This document shows positions 52,001-60,161 of a stretch of DNA of 64,000 bases, in pieces. The DNA comes from Bacteroidales bacterium. Its GTDB lineage: Bacteria > Bacteroidota > Bacteroidia > Bacteroidales > UBA932. The notes beneath the pieces are model-generated. The model worked only from the letters and a program-made list of their open reading frames with translations. It did no database searches and was not told where the DNA came from. The position numbers were made by a program, and so were the translations under genes. Each line of letters opens with the position of its first letter. The stretch's first letter is position 1. The stretch covers positions 46,139-110,138 of the forward strand of contig JAFQFD010000020.1 of assembly GCA_017415715.1 (NCBI GenBank), written 5' to 3'.

Positions 52001-53242
52001 ATGGCAAAGAAAAACCATACTGAGCCGCAGGTTACCATCGAATCGCTACGGCTCGCTGCCAGGGAACTGAACGCAAGGAACGGCAGCGCCGAGCAGCGAA
52101 AGAACCTGCTCGCAATGCTCACTCAGAAGACACAGTACCTGACAAAGCAGGATATCGCAAAATGGCGCAGAGCTTGGCAACAGGCAATCAGCATTGACAA
52201 TCCCAACCGCTCGGCCCTGTACGACATTTATACCGACGCCCTCATTGATCTGCACCTTACAGGATGTATCTCTCAGAGAGAGGGAAAGACGCTTCTCAAA
52301 TCCTTTGTCATCCGCAAGGCTGACGGCAAGGAGGATGAGGACGCAAAGAAGATATTTGAAAGCCAGTGGTTCTATGACTTCGTGCATCATGCGCTCGAAA
52401 GCCGGTACTGGGGTCATTCTCTTATCCAGCTTGGCGATATTGTTACCGATGAGAATGGGGTCCGCAGATTTGCGGATGTTACGCTGGTACCAAGAAAGCA
52501 CGTAGTGCCTGAGTTCGGCGTACTGCTCCAGCAGTTGGGCGATGACCCAAAGAAAGGTATCGACTACAGAACCGGGCCGATTGCAGACTGGTGCGTAGAG
52601 GTCGGTGACAGCACGGATCTTGGCCTACTCTTGAAATGTTCGCCCCATTCGCTGTCAAAGAAGAACATGGCTGCATACTGGGATGTCTTCGGCGAAATCT
52701 TCGGAATGCCTATGCGTATAGCAAAGACCACATCGCAGAACCCATCAGACAGAAAGCAGATCGAGGCGATGCTGGCCGAGATGGGAGCAGCTGCATGGGG
52801 CCTCTTTCCGGACGGAACCGAAATCGACATCAAGGAGTCCACCCGAGGGGACGCATACAATGTCTATGACAAACGCATAGACAGGTGTAATTCCGAGATC
52901 TCAAAGGGAATCCTTAACCAGACAATGACCATCGACAGCGGTTCCTCTCTGTCACAGTCAGAGACGCACCTTGAAGTGTTCGAGAACGTGTGCGCTGCTG
53001 ACCACAAGCTCATAAAGAATATCATAAATGACAGGCTCATTCCAAGGATGATCCGTCACGGGTTCGACCTCAAAGGAAGATCGTTTGACTGGGACGATGC
53101 AGCAACATATTCCCCATCAGAACAGAGGGAACAGGAAAGAATGCTGTTGCAATACTACAGGATCGATCCAAAGTATTTCCAGGAGAAATATAACATCGAC
53201 ATCATCGGGGAAAGGGATTCGTCGGACGGTTTTTTCGAGTAG
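52001..53242 (+). CDS. Portal protein (DUF935, Mu gp29-like)
   Basis: A 413-residue DUF935 portal: IAKWRRAWQQAISIDNPNRS, the WGHSLIQLGDI strand, LVPRKHVVPEFG, AYWDVFGEIFGMPMRIAKT, GAAAWGLFPDGTEIDIKES, and DSGSSLSQSETHLEVFENV near the end. Twelve copies form the DNA entry ring. Its last codons are GGT TTT TTC GAG TAG, a slippery site with the stop two codons later, so part of the ribosomes should continue into the MuF frame (next entries). Confidence 0.9.
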   Translation: MAKKNHTEPQVTIESLRLAARELNARNGSAEQRKNLLAMLTQKTQYLTKQDIAKWRRAWQQAISIDNPNRSALYDIYTDALIDLHLTGCISQREGKTLLKSFVIRKADGKEDEDAKKIFESQWFYDFVHHALESRYWGHSLIQLGDIVTDENGVRRFADVTLVPRKHVVPEFGVLLQQLGDDPKKGIDYRTGPIADWCVEVGDSTDLGLLLKCSPHSLSKKNMAAYWDVFGEIFGMPMRIAKTTSQNPSDRKQIEAMLAEMGAAAWGLFPDGTEIDIKESTRGDAYNVYDKRIDRCNSEISKGILNQTMTIDSGSSLSQSETHLEVFENVCAADHKLIKNIINDRLIPRMIRHGFDLKGRSFDWDDAATYSPSEQREQERMLLQYYRIDPKYFQEKYNIDIIGERDSSDGFFE

Positions 53243-53269
53243 GGGGCGAGGATAAGAAGCAGAGCCCCC
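53230..53269 (+). promoter_or_regulatory. -1 ribosomal frameshift signal at the portal end
   Basis: Slippery heptamer T TTT TTC (53230-53236) in the portal frame, a 5-nt spacer, then a stem GGGGGC (53242-53247) with GCCCCC (53264-53269) around a 16-nt loop. The 0-frame stop TAG lies at 53240-53242. Slippage by -1 enters the MuF frame, which is open from here but has no ATG until 53332. Confidence 0.75.
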
Positions 53270-54933
53270 AAGATAAGGAAAAGGCCGAGAAAAAGGCAAA
53301 GACAGACCTTTACAGGATCTTCAACAGGGCTATGAACTTCCTGTATGACGGAGCACAGCTGGAACTTGCGGAGGGCGAGGATAAACGAATCCGTTTCAAT
53401 CCTCGCGTCTTCAACGATGTCGTGAAGTTCCTGCATAAGCAGGGACGGTTCACCGACGAAATGCTCCTCAGTCCGAAAGTCATGCGCCATATCAGGGAGA
53501 CTTACAGGATCCTCGATGGGGCCATCAGCGCATCCATCACGCAGGAGACTCCGGAGGAACTGACAAACGCCCTCCGGAATAACGCCTTTATCTTCTCCGG
53601 ATTCAAGACATACCACACACTGTCGGAACTTGGATTGCAGCTCACCGATGAGACCGGCACAGCAAAGCCGTTCCATAAGTTTGCTGAGGATGTCAAGGCT
53701 ATCAATGCCAAGTATAACATCCGGTATCTCCAGGCAGAATATGATCATGCGGTCCACTCATCACAGATGGCCGTCAAGTGGAAAGACTTTGAAAAGGACG
53801 GGGACGACTTCAACCTCCAGTACCGCACAGCCGGTGATGAAAGGGTAAGGGCCGAGCACGCCCAGCTGGACGGGGTGACACTTCCGCCGAGCGATAAGTT
53901 CTGGAAGCAGTATCTGCCGCCGAACGGGTGGCGATGCAGGTGCCAGGTTGTCCAGGTTCTCAAAGAAGACTACCGCGTAAGCGATAGCGATGAGGCAGTC
54001 AAGTGGGGCGACATGTGCACCGACGATCCGAAGCTTAAGATCTTCCGATTCAATCCTGGAATGACCCTCAATCTGTTCCCTGAGAAGCACCCATACAATA
54101 AGGTGCCTAAGCCAGTCAAGAAGATCGTCGAGACTATGGCTGCCGAGGAATCGAAAGAGCAAAGAATCAAAGCACTTAGGGCTCAGTTGCCGGATAACCT
54201 GACAGACGCAGAAAAGGATGCTATCGCAGCGCATAACTATGAACTGGAGCAGGCTATGGGTATCAAGGCCGGAAAGCCGATGACAGTAGAGGAAGCAGAT
54301 AAGCAGAGCGCAAACCCTGCACATGTCCCTAAGTTTCTGATAGACCCAGCAGGCCCATACTATGACAACTATGCACATTATCGGCTAAACCCGGACTATG
54401 TCAAGAAACGCGACGAACCAAACAGTATAAACTGCCAAACATGCGCCCCTGCTTATGCCTTGCGACTAATGGGTTTTGATGTAACTGCAAAGCCTAATAC
54501 AAGTGGCTCCAAGTTGGATTATTTGAGTCGTGGACGCCCATTCGAGGTATGGAGGAATCCTGATGGCACCCCAGCCCAGCATACAAGCCTAAACAGCTGG
54601 AGGGCTAAAAAAGGGTATAAAAACATGACCCCAAAACGTTATTTGGAATTCTTTGATGAAACCTGTAAGGAGGTTGGTGTTTACGAGTTGTCAATCGGAT
54701 GGCAATCCGGCTCAGGACATGCAACCATATTACAGAGATTCCCGGACGGAACACTGAAATACATAGAACCGCAACATGATAATTCAGCGGGGTCAGGGTA
54801 CGAATTCAAGGATCTCGACTATTTGGCAGAAAAAGGCGTCAAGTCTGCATCGCGAATACATGACAGCCGAGGCATTATGAGAATTGATAACAAGTTATTC
54901 AGTCTCGACTTCATCGAGATCTTCAACAAGTGA
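53236..54933 (+). CDS. MuF head protein with C-terminal papain-like (Tox-PL type) toxin domain
   Basis: 565 codons from the frameshift point, or 533 residues if translation starts at the ATG at 53332. The MuF (gp30/SPP1 gp7) domain is clear: LQYRTAGDERVRAEHAQLDG, LPPSDKFWKQYLPPNGWRCRC. From about base 54420 the sequence turns AT-richer and codes a papain-fold deamidase/protease-like domain: NSINCQTCAPAYALRLMGFD (Cys), QSGSGHATILQRFPDG (His), KYIEPQHDNS (third catalytic region). MuF proteins with C-terminal toxins are known from temperate phages. MuF is a minor head protein ejected with DNA, so the toxin could enter the target cell. A convergent small gene is the likely immunity gene. Confidence 0.82.
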   Translation, partial: RVGGEDKKQSPQDKEKAEKKAKTDLYRIFNRAMNFLYDGAQLELAEGEDKRIRFNPRVFNDVVKFLHKQGRFTDEMLLSPKVMRHIRETYRILDGAISASITQETPEELTNALRNNAFIFSGFKTYHTLSELGLQLTDETGTAKPFHKFAEDVKAINAKYNIRYLQAEYDHAVHSSQMAVKWKDFEKDGDDFNLQYRTAGDERVRAEHAQLDGVTLPPSDKFWKQYLPPNGWRCRCQVVQVLKEDYRVSDSDEAVKWGDMCTDDPKLKIFRFNPGMTLNLFPEKHPYNKVPKPVKKIVETMAAEESKEQRIKALRAQLPDNLTDAEKDAIAAHNYELEQAMGIKAGKPMTVEEADKQSANPAHVPKFLIDPAGPYYDNYAHYRLNPDYVKKRDEPNSINCQTCAPAYALRLMGFDVTAKPNTSGSKLDYLSRGRPFEVWRNPDGTPAQHTSLNSWRAKKGYKNMTPKRYLEFFDETCKEVGVYELSIGWQSGSGHATILQRFPDGTLKYIEPQHDNSAGSGYEFKDLDYLAEKGVKSASRIHDSRGIMRIDNKLFSLDFIEIFNK

Positions 54934-55146
54934 TTCAATGATGAATAAAGCTGGGGAATCTGTGATATCATCCACTTTGCCATCCTTAACAAGATATACA
55001 TGTGGATAGCCAATGCAGAGATCATCAGGAACCTGTAGGGTGTAAGCATCCGCTCCCTCGAACTTACCGAGGTAGTTGAAATTATCGCCGAATCTGTCAA
55101 TTAAATCTCGCGCGGCGTCTTTAACTATTTGCGGAATCTTTGCCAT
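54895..55146 (-). CDS. Candidate immunity protein for the MuF toxin
   Basis: An 83-residue acidic protein from the ATG at 55146 (MAKIPQIVKDAARDLIDRFG). It contains LGKFEGADAYTLQVPDD, PHVYLVKDGKVDDITDS and an acidic C-terminus (SLVEDLDEVETE). This is the size and strand pattern of Imm35-like immunity proteins, though I cannot confirm the family. It is the only minus-strand gene in the plus-strand late operon, overlaps the end of the toxin frame by 39 bases, and shares its lower GC content. An antisense gene can be expressed in the lysogen while late genes are off, which suits immunity. Confidence 0.6.
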   Translation of the reverse strand: MAKIPQIVKDAARDLIDRFGDNFNYLGKFEGADAYTLQVPDDLCIGYPHVYLVKDGKVDDITDSPALFIIESLVEDLDEVETE

Positions 55147-55189
55147 GATGCAACAAATGTAATAACATTTTTTCAAACAACAATGACAA

Positions 55190-55654
55190 ATGGCTAACAT
55201 TGAAGTGGAAATACTCCGAAAGGCCCGTGTGAAACTGACGGAAATGTTCGACGCGAACTTCAATCGTCAGGGCTTTTTCGACCAGAAATGGCCCCCGACT
55301 AAAGACCCTAAGATAAACAAGGCCGGAAAGAAAGGGTCCATCCTGATTGTGTCCGGAAGAATGAGGCGCAGCATCCGGTCATACATCAAGGGCAAGGCGG
55401 TTGTCTTCGCCAGCGACCTGCCATATACGGCGCTGCATAACGAGGGTGGAAACTTCTCTGTCAAGGTGCGCCAGCATAAAAAGACACGCAAGGGTAAGAC
55501 TTTTAATGTCCGCAGCCACACCAAACAGATGTCAATGCCTCAGAGACAGTTCATCGGTGACCACGCAAAGGTCCAGCAGGCTCTTGGCGACATCGTGAAC
55601 CAGGAACTGCAACGGTTTAGTGAGAATCTTGCCCGTAAAACCATGAAGAAATGA
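55190..55654 (+). CDS. Tail completion / virion morphogenesis protein (gpG/gpS-like)
   Basis: A 154-residue basic protein of the Mu gpG (phage virion morphogenesis) family: ILRKARVKLTEMFDANFNRQGFFDQKWPP, ILIVSGRMRRSIRSYI, AVVFASDLPYTALHNEGG and MSMPQRQFIGDHAKV. It joins tail to head. Start chosen at the ATG at 55190. The next gene overlaps it by 4 bases (ATGA). Confidence 0.82.
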   Translation: MANIEVEILRKARVKLTEMFDANFNRQGFFDQKWPPTKDPKINKAGKKGSILIVSGRMRRSIRSYIKGKAVVFASDLPYTALHNEGGNFSVKVRQHKKTRKGKTFNVRSHTKQMSMPQRQFIGDHAKVQQALGDIVNQELQRFSENLARKTMKK

Positions 55655-56253
55655 GAATACGACTATTTGACGACATTGCGAGCCGTTTAGGACGCGTTCG
55701 CATCGTGGATGGACTACCAGTCTATCTGAAACCGAAAGACGGCGAAAATGAGGCTGATTTGCCTCCAAAGGCGATAAAGATGCTTGACCTATGGAATGCA
55801 CAAGTTGACCAGCTTACCCAGCAGCAGCCGTTCCTGACCCCGGCTGTCTTCGTGGAGTTCCAGCCGATCATCTGGAGCAAGCTCGGCAGAGGGACGCAGC
55901 GCGCAGAGGTTCAGATCCGGATGCACATTGTTTCTGCAACCCTTGCCACAGTGTCATCACAGTACAAAGACCAGGCACTCTACAGGCTCAGGCTCACAAA
56001 GGCTATACAGGCCGCATTTACGGGGCTTACAGGGCCAATGGATAGCGACGGGCTTATGTTCGGGTCATTCATGCACATACAGTCCGAAACAGACCATAAT
56101 CACGGGGAAATCTGCGAGGATATAGAGACATGGCAGACATTGTGCATCGACGCATCTGCTGCAATCAACGACGGAACAGTAGAAACGCCGCACAAGGTGA
56201 CACTCAACACCGGGGAGATCTTCTCGTTCATCTTCTCAGAGGAGTATGTATAA
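55651..56253 (+). CDS. Mu gp37-like / tail terminator candidate
   Basis: A 200-residue protein, last of the plus-strand late operon. Features: RIRLFDDIASRLGRVRIVDGLPVYLKP, a QQQPFLTPAVFVEFQPIIW strand and GTQRAEVQIRMHIVSATL. Size and place after the gpG-like gene fit the tail terminator or the DUF1834 (gp37) group. It is coupled to the previous gene by an ATGA overlap and ends at a strong bidirectional terminator. Confidence 0.6.
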   Translation: MRIRLFDDIASRLGRVRIVDGLPVYLKPKDGENEADLPPKAIKMLDLWNAQVDQLTQQQPFLTPAVFVEFQPIIWSKLGRGTQRAEVQIRMHIVSATLATVSSQYKDQALYRLRLTKAIQAAFTGLTGPMDSDGLMFGSFMHIQSETDHNHGEICEDIETWQTLCIDASAAINDGTVETPHKVTLNTGEIFSFIFSEEYV

Positions 56254-56291
56254 ACGACAAACGCCACGCATTCAAGCGTGGCGCTGTCGTT
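56253..56291. terminator. Bidirectional terminator between late and early operons
   Basis: AACGACA-A-ACGCCACGC pairs with GCGTGGCG-C-TGTCGTT around ATTCAA. The stem covers both stop codons, that of the plus-strand late operon at its left and that of the minus-strand early operon at its right. Confidence 0.8.
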
Positions 56292-56523
56292 AGAACAGGC
56301 TGAGCTGCATCGGGTCATCTTCCTCATCCCGTTCCCTCAGTTCGCTCATCGGAGTCCTGATATATGAGAGATATGTGTGATAGCACATCGGATAAATCGG
56401 ATAGACGTACTTCCGCCAGATCTCTTTATAACACTTCTGCAAATTACCCTCTTCATAGTGAAGCTGGGTAATTTCGCAGACGTGCTTAATACGCAGAAGT
56501 GTATTTTTGTGATGCTTTGCCAT
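56290..56523 (-). CDS. Small His/Tyr-rich protein (MAKHHK family)
   Basis: A 77-residue protein, the last of the early operon: MAKHHKNTLLRIKHV, YEEGNLQKCYKEIWRKYVYP, YPMCYHTYLSYI and an acidic end. Its start matches that of the small gene at 62393-62689 (MAKHHKHLLLTAYKQG), so they are diverged relatives. In Mu, the end of the early operon carries the middle-gene activator Mor; whether this protein fills that role is open. Confidence 0.55.
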   Translation of the reverse strand: MAKHHKNTLLRIKHVCEITQLHYEEGNLQKCYKEIWRKYVYPIYPMCYHTYLSYIRTPMSELRERDEEDDPMQLSLF

Positions 56524-56608
56524 CTATTCCGAAAACTTTACATATCTTTGCAGAGTGTTGGCGCACTTGCTCGTTGTTCCGTTTTCGGCGACGGGCTTTT
56601 TTCTTACC

Positions 56609-56806
56609 CTAAATCTTCGGAGTTACATACGGCACAACCGTTATGTTTCCCTCCACATGCTTAAGGACTCTGCCGGTGCCCTCGCAGATCGGGCAAATCT
56701 CGGTCTTCTTTTTCCCGAACACAGGGTTTATTTCCACGGTGCCCCTGCCTTGACAGTTCCGGCAGATCTCTACTGTATCATAGCAAAAGTCTTTCTGCTT
56801 CTCCAT
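56609..56806 (-). CDS. Zinc-ribbon protein (DnaJ-like CxxCxGxG motifs)
   Basis: A 65-residue protein with two motifs of the DnaJ cysteine-rich type: CRNCQGRGTV and CPICEGTGRV, which together bind one zinc. Such mini zinc ribbons occur in phage early operons as regulators or anti-host factors. Function not known. It ends 85 bases before the next gene starts. Confidence 0.65.
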   Translation of the reverse strand: MEKQKDFCYDTVEICRNCQGRGTVEINPVFGKKKTEICPICEGTGRVLKHVEGNITVVPYVTPKI

Positions 56807-56812
56807 TCAGCA

Positions 56813-57328
56813 TCAGTCCTCCTTTTCCTTTTTCGGTTCGATGTAGAAAGACTCATCCTGCTTTACGATTACGCCGCACTTCTCCATGACCTCCTTGCAG
56901 GCATCGTCCTCACGATTGGCCAGCAGCTTATCCTTGGCCGGCTCCTCCACAGTTCGGATATAGTCCTTCCCGAAGCTCTTGAGCAGTTCCAGCACGGCAG
57001 CCCATGTGAAACCTTTCTTTGTGGCCAGCTTCGGCGTGCCTGTACGGAATCCGATTATTCCATGTACGGTCTCCAGGCTCTTTCTCTTGCTGAAAAGCAC
57101 CTCTTTGTTCTCGGTAGCATACGCCTGTATGATCTCGAACGCCTCGGTCCTGGTTTCCTCCAGCTCTGCGAGCCTGTCAGCGTGTTTCTCACGGATAGTC
57201 ACGAACTGCTTCTCCATCTGTGCCACGATGCTGTTGGTCTCAGCATCTGCGAGGCAATACTGTGCGAATGCCTCCTCCATCTGTTCCCTGGTCACTCCTG
57301 CGATCAGGACTTTCTTTTTTCTTGCCAT
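56813..57328 (-). CDS. gam: Gam-like host-nuclease inhibitor
   Basis: A 171-residue protein of the Mu Gam family: ITREQ-like start (VTREQMEEAFAQYCLADAETN), an EKQFVTIREKHADRLAELEE coiled coil, then YATENKEVLFSKRKSLETVHGIIGFRTGTPKLATKKGFTW, the family's best mark, and KDYIRTVEEPAKDKLL. Gam binds DNA ends and blocks RecBCD-type nucleases, like a bacterial Ku. Its end basic tail KKEKED. In the early operon downstream of the transposition genes, as in Mu. Confidence 0.88.
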   Translation of the reverse strand: MARKKKVLIAGVTREQMEEAFAQYCLADAETNSIVAQMEKQFVTIREKHADRLAELEETRTEAFEIIQAYATENKEVLFSKRKSLETVHGIIGFRTGTPKLATKKGFTWAAVLELLKSFGKDYIRTVEEPAKDKLLANREDDACKEVMEKCGVIVKQDESFYIEPKKEKED

Positions 57329-57348
57329 TGTCTTGTGTGTTTAGTTGG

Positions 57349-57876
57349 TTATTTCTTACTGAATCTCGCCGCCAGTGCAGCTGCTCCTATGAGCCCGGCT
57401 ATGTTAGGGTTCTCTGCGAGATGCTTGCTTACGGAATCGGCTATTTGTCCCGGATATCCCAACAGAAGACCTGTGGTTCTCCTTTCTGGTCCCTTATCCT
57501 GAGATGCAACCATCATGAGAGAAAAGCCACAACCTTTAGGGACCCTGTCTTTTATCTTCGCCATGAACTCCTCCGCCTCGGCCATAAAGTCAGATCCGGT
57601 CTCATAAACTTTGACCACTTCCGGATCATCTACAAGATTGCCTGGCTTGAATTCCACAGTGTACTTGCGTCCGGAAAGCATGTCAACCACATCGATCACC
57701 TCGCGGTCCAGCTTATACTCCCTGCCTTTGTCGCTCTTGCAAGTCAGCGCCTTTTTGTAAATGTCCTTGACGATGTGGTACGCCCTTTCTCCTAAATCCA
57801 CATCTTGGCCAGTTTTGGCATCCATCGCGATACACCCCTTGGGTATATATCCGCGTCCTACTAATGTCTTTGTCAT
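57349..57876 (-). CDS. Early-operon protein, 175 residues
   Basis: Starts at the ATG at 57876 (MTKTLVGRGYIPKGC); a longer frame begins inside the next gene. I do not recognise it. It has DVVDMLSGRKYTVEFKPG, EFMAKIKDRVPKGCGFSLMMVAS and GYPGQIADSVSKHLAENPN, with a C-terminal hydrophobic Ala/Gly helix (IAGLIGAAALAARFSKK). It follows the small membrane protein gene and precedes gam. Confidence 0.6.
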   Translation of the reverse strand: MTKTLVGRGYIPKGCIAMDAKTGQDVDLGERAYHIVKDIYKKALTCKSDKGREYKLDREVIDVVDMLSGRKYTVEFKPGNLVDDPEVVKVYETGSDFMAEAEEFMAKIKDRVPKGCGFSLMMVASQDKGPERRTTGLLLGYPGQIADSVSKHLAENPNIAGLIGAAALAARFSKK

Positions 57877-57892
57877 AGTCCCTTTCCTGTTG

Positions 57893-58147
57893 TTATTCCT
57901 CAATATCATCGATGTCCTTGAAGTCCTCAGCCTTGCACTGGATCCCGACATATATCACTGCTCCCAGGAAAAAGATCACGGCAGCCAGCGCCGGAACCCA
58001 CAGAGGGGCAAGAACCCCAATCCAAGGCCATGAAATCAATTTTGCGAGCTTAAGAATTACAGGCACGAGCACAACAAGTGCATAGCCTACATAAATGCAG
58101 AGGTTCCTGACCTCCCATTTGGTTAGTGGTACATTGTTCTTTCTCAT
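57893..58147 (-). CDS. Small membrane protein with two helices
   Basis: An 84-residue protein. Helices: LCIYVGYALVVLVPVILKL and PALAAVIFFLGAVIYVGI. A basic N-terminus (MRKNNVPLTKWEVRN) and an acidic tail (FKDIDDIEE). It could be a holin or a superinfection-exclusion protein; location in the early operon favours the latter, but this is inference. Confidence 0.6.
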   Translation of the reverse strand: MRKNNVPLTKWEVRNLCIYVGYALVVLVPVILKLAKLISWPWIGVLAPLWVPALAAVIFFLGAVIYVGIQCKAEDFKDIDDIEE

Positions 58148-58159
58148 AATACTTATAGT

Positions 58160-58636
58160 TTAGTTGAGTGTTTTACTGTTTGGTTTCGGAAGATCTCCTG
58201 CCATCATCTGGACGAAAAAGTTGTCAGTGATCTCGTTTATCTTTTTCTGATCCTGAGTCTTCTTTGAGAATGCGCAGTAAATGTTACGCAGCCTTTCATT
58301 CGGGATCTTGTTGAAACTGTCATACCCGGTGGCACGACAGGCTATGCCCTTTATCAGATCCAGGCTTTCCTCCCGTCCTGAGACACGAAGCCATCCTCCG
58401 ATAGCAGCGATGACCCTCTTGCGGAGCTGGTCGCCCTCGCTGGCCTTGGGGTTCGCTTTCATTTCAAGGGTATGCACAAGGTCAATAAGTTGGTGATTGT
58501 CCAGATCCTTGCTGCTCTCAACCCCGAAACTCTCTATCAAAGCCCTTTTCTCAAAGTCCTTCATTCCGAGCTTCGTGCACAGTGTGTGAAATTTCTTTAG
58601 CAGCCACTTCTGCTGCTGATCCATTATTGTTGCCAT
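58160..58636 (-). CDS. GemA/gp16-like early protein
   Basis: About 158 residues from the ATG at 58636 (MATIMDQQQKWL). The N-terminal half resembles the Mu gp16/GemA family (DUF1018): QQKWLLKKFHTLCTKLGMKD, ALIESFGVESSKDLDNHQLIDLVHTLE, then a helix-rich C-terminal half with VIAAIGGWLRVSG and NERLRNIYCAFSKK. GemA modulates host gene expression and DNA topology during Mu growth. Assignment is moderate. Confidence 0.5.
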   Translation of the reverse strand: MATIMDQQQKWLLKKFHTLCTKLGMKDFEKRALIESFGVESSKDLDNHQLIDLVHTLEMKANPKASEGDQLRKRVIAAIGGWLRVSGREESLDLIKGIACRATGYDSFNKIPNERLRNIYCAFSKKTQDQKKINEITDNFFVQMMAGDLPKPNSKTLN

Positions 58637-58640
58637 AGTC

Positions 58641-59276
58641 TTATAAGTTTTCAGCCCAGTACTCATCCGCACCCTCCTGCCATATTATCAGGTCTTCTCC
58701 GCCACCGTCAGCGGTCTTGAATCGCGTCGTTACATTTGCCTTATACCCGACACATCTGATCTTGACCTCAGACATCTTGCGGACGAACTGCGCTATCGCG
58801 GGATGGGGCTTGTTATTCTCCTCATGGGCGATGAATATGAAAAGTTTGTCAGGAAACTCATTGATAAGCTTTGCGAAAGCCGGGCGTGTGAACCCCACCA
58901 GTGCGGAAACGGAATCAATCACAATCACATCCGGGGACTTGCGCCTGCGCAGATGCTCTTTCATCTCCTCAATCGGCATTTTGTCATAGACAATCACCTT
59001 TGTTCCCACACTCTGCATGTCTGCATCATTCCAAGCTGTTTGGAATGACTTTGACAGTCCCTGCTCCAGCGTATTGTATGCGCACCTCTTGACAAATCCG
59101 GTCAGATACTTAAGCAGGGAAAGGGCAAGATGCGTCTTTCCGCTTCCGCTTTCACCGAAGATCGTCCAAGCCCCACGGAATTCAGGCTTGCCGATGGAGG
59201 CAAGCCATTCCCCCTGAAACTCGGCCACCTTGAAAGTGGCGTCACATACATTCCTGTTGCTTATCGCACGTCTCAT
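58641..59276 (-). CDS. RecA-like ATPase (Sak4 / AAA_24 type)
   Basis: A 211-residue P-loop protein. Walker A is TIFGESGSGKTHLALSLL, Walker B SPDVIVIDSVSALVGF, and a later segment IRCVGYKANVTTRFKT resembles the RecA-core beta hairpin. Phage Sak4-type ATPases of this size take part in single-strand annealing and recombination. It lies between the MuB-like and GemA-like genes, so it could help to repair or replicate phage DNA. Confidence 0.75.
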   Translation of the reverse strand: MRRAISNRNVCDATFKVAEFQGEWLASIGKPEFRGAWTIFGESGSGKTHLALSLLKYLTGFVKRCAYNTLEQGLSKSFQTAWNDADMQSVGTKVIVYDKMPIEEMKEHLRRRKSPDVIVIDSVSALVGFTRPAFAKLINEFPDKLFIFIAHEENNKPHPAIAQFVRKMSEVKIRCVGYKANVTTRFKTADGGGEDLIIWQEGADEYWAENL

Positions 59277-59287
59277 CTGAATACCGT

Positions 59288-60142
59288 TTAATCAGCGTTT
59301 GAATCCTGTTTAATAGCGTGAACAAGTCTCTTGACCCTGCGGAGGTCGCAGTCGCATTCCTCCACAATGTCCTCGATGTCCTCAGGGTGCGTCACGCCGT
59401 TTGCCCGGCATACTGATTCAATGTCACCATCACACACCACAGGCATAGGGATGAACTTACGTCCTACGCGACTGTATATTTCTCTATATCCCTTGCGGTT
59501 ATTCTTGACACCACAATCTATCCTCTTTTTCAGGTACTCTGTCGCACAGAGGAGAATACCCACGTGATCCTCCAGCTGATTGTACAGGGTGATGAAGAAG
59601 TAAAGCACCTGATCACTGAGTTTGTCTGCCTCATCGAGAACCAGGAGAACCCCGTCGCGACGCTTAAGGTGATACACGGCGTCTGACATCATATCGACAA
59701 CAGTGCTGCCGGCGCTCTCTACTCCCATGGCCTTAAGCAGCTCCGTAAGGAAATACTTTCTGTTCCAATACTCGGAGCAGGAAAGAACCAGGACATTGCG
59801 GTTCCTGTCCGCATAGGATCTTATGGCCTGCGACTTTCCGCATCCAGCATCGCCGGTCACTGCCATGCACAGGTGATTGAGCTGCGCATCTTTCATGAGG
59901 TTATACATGCGGATATATCCCTCGGTCTCCACCAGCACCCATCTGTCTGCGTCATATCCGACCTGTGCAGCGACAGTGCGCCACATCTCATCAGAGATAA
60001 GTTCCCATTTGCCATTGATGATCTGGCTGAGGGTTGCAGAACTGACGCCCCTGAGGGTGGCAGCAGCCTGTCTTTGGCTCTCCTTGTTGCCGACATACTC
60101 CTTGACTCTGTCAGCGATTGATTGTTTTTCTGTCCTTTTCAT
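59288..60142 (-). CDS. MuB-like transposition ATPase
   Basis: About 284 residues from the ATG at 60142 (MKRTEKQSIADRV); an upstream extension lies inside the transposase gene. It has an N-terminal helix-turn-helix (QRQAAATLRGVSSATLSQIINGK), Walker A AVTGDAGCGKSQAIRSY, Walker B GVLLVLDEADKLSDQ, sensor ILLCATEYLKKRID and a C-terminal helical lid. MuB binds target DNA in an ATP-dependent filament and stimulates the MuA transposase. It directly follows the transposase, as in Mu. Confidence 0.9.
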   Translation of the reverse strand: MKRTEKQSIADRVKEYVGNKESQRQAAATLRGVSSATLSQIINGKWELISDEMWRTVAAQVGYDADRWVLVETEGYIRMYNLMKDAQLNHLCMAVTGDAGCGKSQAIRSYADRNRNVLVLSCSEYWNRKYFLTELLKAMGVESAGSTVVDMMSDAVYHLKRRDGVLLVLDEADKLSDQVLYFFITLYNQLEDHVGILLCATEYLKKRIDCGVKNNRKGYREIYSRVGRKFIPMPVVCDGDIESVCRANGVTHPEDIEDIVEECDCDLRRVKRLVHAIKQDSNAD

Positions 60143-60161
60143 GATTATCTGTATTTGAAAT

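Noticed and set aside
57220-57795. Plus-strand frames (56555-57502, 57220-57795) over the Gam-like region
   Set aside because: They are opposite to a convincing gam gene and to a tightly packed early operon.
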